From the NCBI GenBank assembly GCA_023430975.1, contig JAEYYB010000116.1, positions 86,893-150,892 on the forward strand: a DNA stretch of 64,000 nucleotides, given 5' to 3'. The translations under genes were made by a program, and so were the position numbers. The stretch's first letter is position 1. The number at the start of each line of letters is the position of its first letter. The notes beneath the pieces are model-generated. The model was not told the DNA's origin. It made no database searches and saw nothing but the letters and a program-made list of their open reading frames with translations. Of the stretch, positions 61,266 to 64,000 are shown in pieces. The stretch comes from Bacillota bacterium (lineage in GTDB: Bacteria; Bacillota; Clostridia; Acetivibrionales; DSM-2933).

Positions 61266-62003
61266 ATGAGAAAAGGTTATATTGCATTACTATTTTTGAT
61301 TCCTGTAATAACAGTTGGTATGATCAATTTAAAAAATGTGGTCAGAGGTGTAGAGGACGTGACTGTATCCGCAAAGAATAAGGTGGAATCGGTTTTTGCA
61401 AAACCGGATAATGAATGGAAAAACAATGAAGAGCCGTCTAATAAGGCACACTTGCGTAGTGTTAAGCCGGATGTACCCCTGGATGAGCTTTTGAAGGGTA
61501 AAAATATTGATAACAAAGATAGCTTTAATATATTTATTGATCTTGAAAAAAGGACGTTGTTCTTTAAATACAATGAAGAAATAATAAAGCAATACGTTAT
61601 TTCGGCTGGTAAAAAGTCAGAAGAGGGCCAAAAGGAGAAAGAAGGGGATTATAAAACACCTGTGGGTAATTTCTTCATATGCCAGAAGGAAGTATATAAT
61701 CCGCCTAAGACGTATCTTGGAAGCAGGTGGATGATGCTGAGCTATCCGGGATTGGAAGCAGCTGAGGAAGGTCTTAAGAAGGAGATGATTACCAAGGATG
61801 TATATAATACGATAAAAGAAAGCTATCAGGACAAGACTATGCCTCCGCAGACCACAAAGCTAGGCAGTTATATTGGGATTCATGGCGGTGCAAGGCCGGA
61901 TTATCCAAGGGATTGGACGGCAGGATGTATAGGGATGTATAATCAGGATGTTGAAGAAATATACAAGTATGTAAAAAACGGGACAAGGGTTGTAATACAA
62001 TAG
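61266..62003 (+). CDS. L,D-transpeptidase (YkuD domain)
   Basis: A 245-residue exported protein. N-terminal membrane helix (about 4-22). YkuD domain about 95-245 with the catalytic His in IGIHGGARPD and Cys in DWTAGCIGM. Such enzymes make 3-3 peptidoglycan cross-links or attach proteins. It begins 8 bases after the DUF218 gene, so a cell-wall operon is likely. Confidence 0.9.
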   Translation: MRKGYIALLFLIPVITVGMINLKNVVRGVEDVTVSAKNKVESVFAKPDNEWKNNEEPSNKAHLRSVKPDVPLDELLKGKNIDNKDSFNIFIDLEKRTLFFKYNEEIIKQYVISAGKKSEEGQKEKEGDYKTPVGNFFICQKEVYNPPKTYLGSRWMMLSYPGLEAAEEGLKKEMITKDVYNTIKESYQDKTMPPQTTKLGSYIGIHGGARPDYPRDWTAGCIGMYNQDVEEIYKYVKNGTRVVIQ

Positions 62004-62016
62004 ATTGATAGCACTT

Positions 62017-62088
62017 TTATTTGGAATTGAATCTATATCCGGTTCCCCAGAGGGTTTCAATCCACTGGGGATCGGAAGACAAGATCCT
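62017..62088 (-). pseudogene. C-terminal remnant of an OmpR-type response regulator
   Basis: In the frame shifted from the kinase, 23 codons read RILSSDPQWIETLWGTGYRF and then NSK and a stop. The DPQWIETLWGTGYRF part is the C-terminal hairpin of an OmpR/PhoB winged helix. No start or receiver domain is attached; the kinase sequence begins right next to it. Confidence 0.65.
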
Positions 62089-63099
62089 TAGTTCTCTCAT
62101 GATCAATGCGGTAAAAACGGTTAAAAATAAAGGGAAGCTTATCTTCCGGGATACCAGGACCGTTATCGGTTATACTAACCTTTATAATGCTGTCAATATG
62201 CTCCATAACTACCTCTAGTGTCAAGTGGCTGGCATCACTATATTTGACGGCATTTCCTATAATATTTCCAAAAGCCTGGTTAAGTCTCTTCCCATCAACA
62301 TCTATTTGTACATCTTCCTTAACATTGTCAGTGTATTTAAAATCTACATGTTTTTCCTCAAGATCAAATTTGAATTCCTCCATTAAGTCAGCCATAAATC
62401 TTTTAATATGCACATTTTCAAAATTGAATTCAAGTTTATGAAGATCCAGTTTTGAAAATAAAAAGAGATCATCAATAAGATTGTTCATGTAAGCAGTATT
62501 TCTGTAGATCACCTGTAGGTATTTTTCCAGGCTTTCGGGAGGTATGGATGATGGGTCCTGAAGAGCTTCAATATATCCCTGAATAGATGTAATGGGGGTT
62601 TTAAGATCGTGGGAGATATTTGCTATTAGCATTTTTCTGTTGTCTTCATATTCGTTTTGTAGTTTTTCTCCTTGGTAGAGTTTTTTTGCCATATCATTAA
62701 ATGATTCTACAAGTGTACCTATTTCATTTTGTACACTGCGTTAGCTATCTCGTCAACACCGTTTTTCAACTCAGCTATGGGGTTTAGAATTCTTTTTTCC
62801 AAGCGGTGAAGCAATATGAATTGACCTACTTCTTTAATTAATAGAATAACCGCTAAAAACAACCCCACTGATTGCATTCCTATCCACTTAAAAAGCAGGT
62901 ATATAACAAACATGTTAAGTATAAATATTCCAGGATTGTATATCAAAAATTTATGGAGCCGCTGAAACTCATGAAAATGCTTTTTATAATATTTTCTTAT
63001 TTCCTTTTCTTTTTTTATTATGCAATCTTTCAGTTCTTCATTGTTTGTGCAAACAGCATGCCTTCTTTTTAAGAAAAAGGATTTAAAGTACTTATCCAT
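62057..63099 (-). pseudogene. decayed sensor histidine kinase gene
   Basis: Two reading frames make one kinase. The 5' part (63099 down to 62719) encodes a basic N-terminus, two membrane helices and the beginning of HAMP, ending VDEIANAVYKMK and a stop. The 3' part (to 62057) encodes NEIGTLVESFNDMAKKLYQGE, HisKA with ANISHDLKTPITSIQGY and HATPase with NIIGNAVKYS and DNGPGIPEDKLPFIFNRF. A frameshift lies near 62700-62720 within HAMP. The 3' end is also cut: after RIDHERTKDL the G2 box is missing and the sequence joins a response-regulator tail. The gene is probably dead. Confidence 0.82.
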
Positions 63100-63266
63100 A
63101 AACTCCACCTATATGTTTTGTATTAATCATTTTGAATCTTTAATTATTTAAGAAACATTTTCTTTGATTCATAAAACTAAATATCTATTTTTGTAAAAGT
63201 TAATTGCTTTTATTGATTATAACACATATGGGGAAAATAGATATCATATTTTTGCTGTGAGCATAG

Positions 63267-63301
63267 GAATGAATGCTGCATATAAATACAGCATTCATTC
63301 C
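63267..63301. other. 13-base perfect hairpin between two - strand genes
   Basis: GGAATGAATGCTG and CAGCATTCATTCC are perfectly complementary, with a 9-base loop. No T-run follows on either strand, so termination is uncertain. Confidence 0.5.
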
Positions 63302-63320
63302 TAAAAGGGCGTGTAAAAAA

Positions 63321-63875
63321 TTACCATATAAAACTTATATTAACGCTTATATCTATATTTTGCTCTCCTGATTCATTGCAGGAGCATTTTCCTTTTACAT
63401 TGAGCTGTATGTTTTCAATGTCATTGCTTTTGCTTATTGTTATAGCGAGATTAATGTCTGTAAGCTCCATTCCTTCTAACTGGCTGCAGCATTGATTATG
63501 ATTTTCCATCATTTTCTGTGACAATTCTTCATGCAGGCATATTTTCATATCTTCAGGTATATCACCTTTATCTAATAATAGCTGGTATCCCTTTTCCGAT
63601 TCAGAGATTTTAAGATTATGTAATATACCCAGTATACAGGCAAGCTTATTGAGTTTCCACTTAATACCGCATTGCTTTCCAGATTCACCATTTGCACACT
63701 TCTCATGATGAAATTGGTGAATATGCTTAAAGAACGCCTGATGTTTTTCACAGCAATCACCTGTAAACTCAGTTTCACTTTGATGCTTTACTTTTTTGCC
63801 ATCATGTAAAGCTTCGGTATTGAGTTTTATTCTAGACTGACCGCTAGATAAGTTTTTGTAGAACTCGTTATTCAC
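63321..63875 (-). CDS. Cys/His-rich protein of unknown function
   Basis: A 184-residue soluble protein. An N-terminal metal-type cluster reads CCEKHQAFFKHIHQFHHEKC and CGIKWK, with more CC and CSC pairs later (HNQCCSQLEG, GKCSCNESG). About nine Cys and eight His suggest metal or cluster binding. I do not recognise a family. Start GTG at 63875 has only a weak site (GGGAAAG). The neighbouring genes give no clue. Confidence 0.6.
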   Translation of the reverse strand: MNNEFYKNLSSGQSRIKLNTEALHDGKKVKHQSETEFTGDCCEKHQAFFKHIHQFHHEKCANGESGKQCGIKWKLNKLACILGILHNLKISESEKGYQLLLDKGDIPEDMKICLHEELSQKMMENHNQCCSQLEGMELTDINLAITISKSNDIENIQLNVKGKCSCNESGEQNIDISVNISFIW

Positions 63876-64000
63876 TCAACTTTCCCACATTAAAATATGG
63901 GTATGAACCTTGAAAAATTAATACAAATCAAGCACAAAGTTTTAACCGCTGCTTAAAGACCTTTGGTAATGATGATATAAATAAGTCCATTATTTCATTG

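Noticed and set aside
62187..62441. Frame on the + strand opposite the kinase pseudogene
   Set aside because: It is a shadow of the kinase codons; the - strand translation has clear HisKA and HATPase motifs.

Overview
The window is AT-rich, gene-dense chromosomal DNA of a spore-forming, anaerobic, low-GC Gram-positive bacterium. The best fit is a cellulolytic-type clostridium of the Acetivibrio/Ruminiclostridium kind. The evidence is spoIIIA genes, a spore-coat transglutaminase, an [FeFe]-hydrogenase-like protein, an S-layer (SLH) protein, a T-box upstream of ileS, strong AAGGAGG-type ribosome-binding sites and frequent TTG/GTG starts. No rRNA, tRNA, CRISPR array, phage or transposase gene was seen.

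Layout. 1-184 is the 3' end of aroE. 522-13232 is a complete type IV pilus locus on the + strand: pilB, pilT, pilC, major pilin, pilD, pilM, a pilin-like gene, pilN, pilO, another pilin-like gene and a large PilX-like gene. 13618-17217 holds endonuclease IV, aroQ, an Xaa-Pro peptidase, efp and a zinc-ribbon protein. 17394-19815 carries spoIIIAA-AB-AC-AD but not AE-AH. Then come a B12-binding radical SAM protein and an unusual [FeFe]-hydrogenase/chemoreceptor fusion (21937-23838). 24234-31995 holds a nucleotidyltransferase, a HAD phosphatase, tgl with an unknown partner gene, a carboxy(nor)spermidine dehydrogenase/decarboxylase pair and a DUF4956 membrane protein. 32376-38083 has a secreted stalk-domain protein, a MerR-like regulator, a pseudouridine synthase and a PLP lyase. 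38300-46865 is the division cluster (HlyD-like, yggS, sepF, yggT, ylmH, divIVA), then T-box-ileS and aroB. 47256-49901 is a two-block LRR/SLH surface protein. The rest holds mtnA, a Nat-type ABC exporter, a DksA-like operon, a second stalk-domain protein, a two-component system, yjfB, a TolB-like lipoprotein/ElyC/L,D-transpeptidase operon, a decayed sensor-kinase gene fused to a response-regulator tail, and a Cys/His-rich unknown.

The most striking feature is a set of short dispersed palindromic elements in the intergenic spaces. Family A (about 105 bp) has about six near-full copies plus remnants. Family B (100 bp) has one free copy and one nested inside an A copy. Family C (about 104 bp) has six or seven copies. 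Family D (about 146 bp, two hairpins) has two copies. None encodes a protein. Several A and C copies differ by paired substitutions that keep the arms complementary. Many sit directly at stop codons, one A element lies in the loop of a terminator hairpin, and two A elements share the same B insertion point. They look like non-autonomous MITE/REP-like elements that may also act as 3'-end mRNA structures. No family was matched to a database; all comparisons were by eye within this window.
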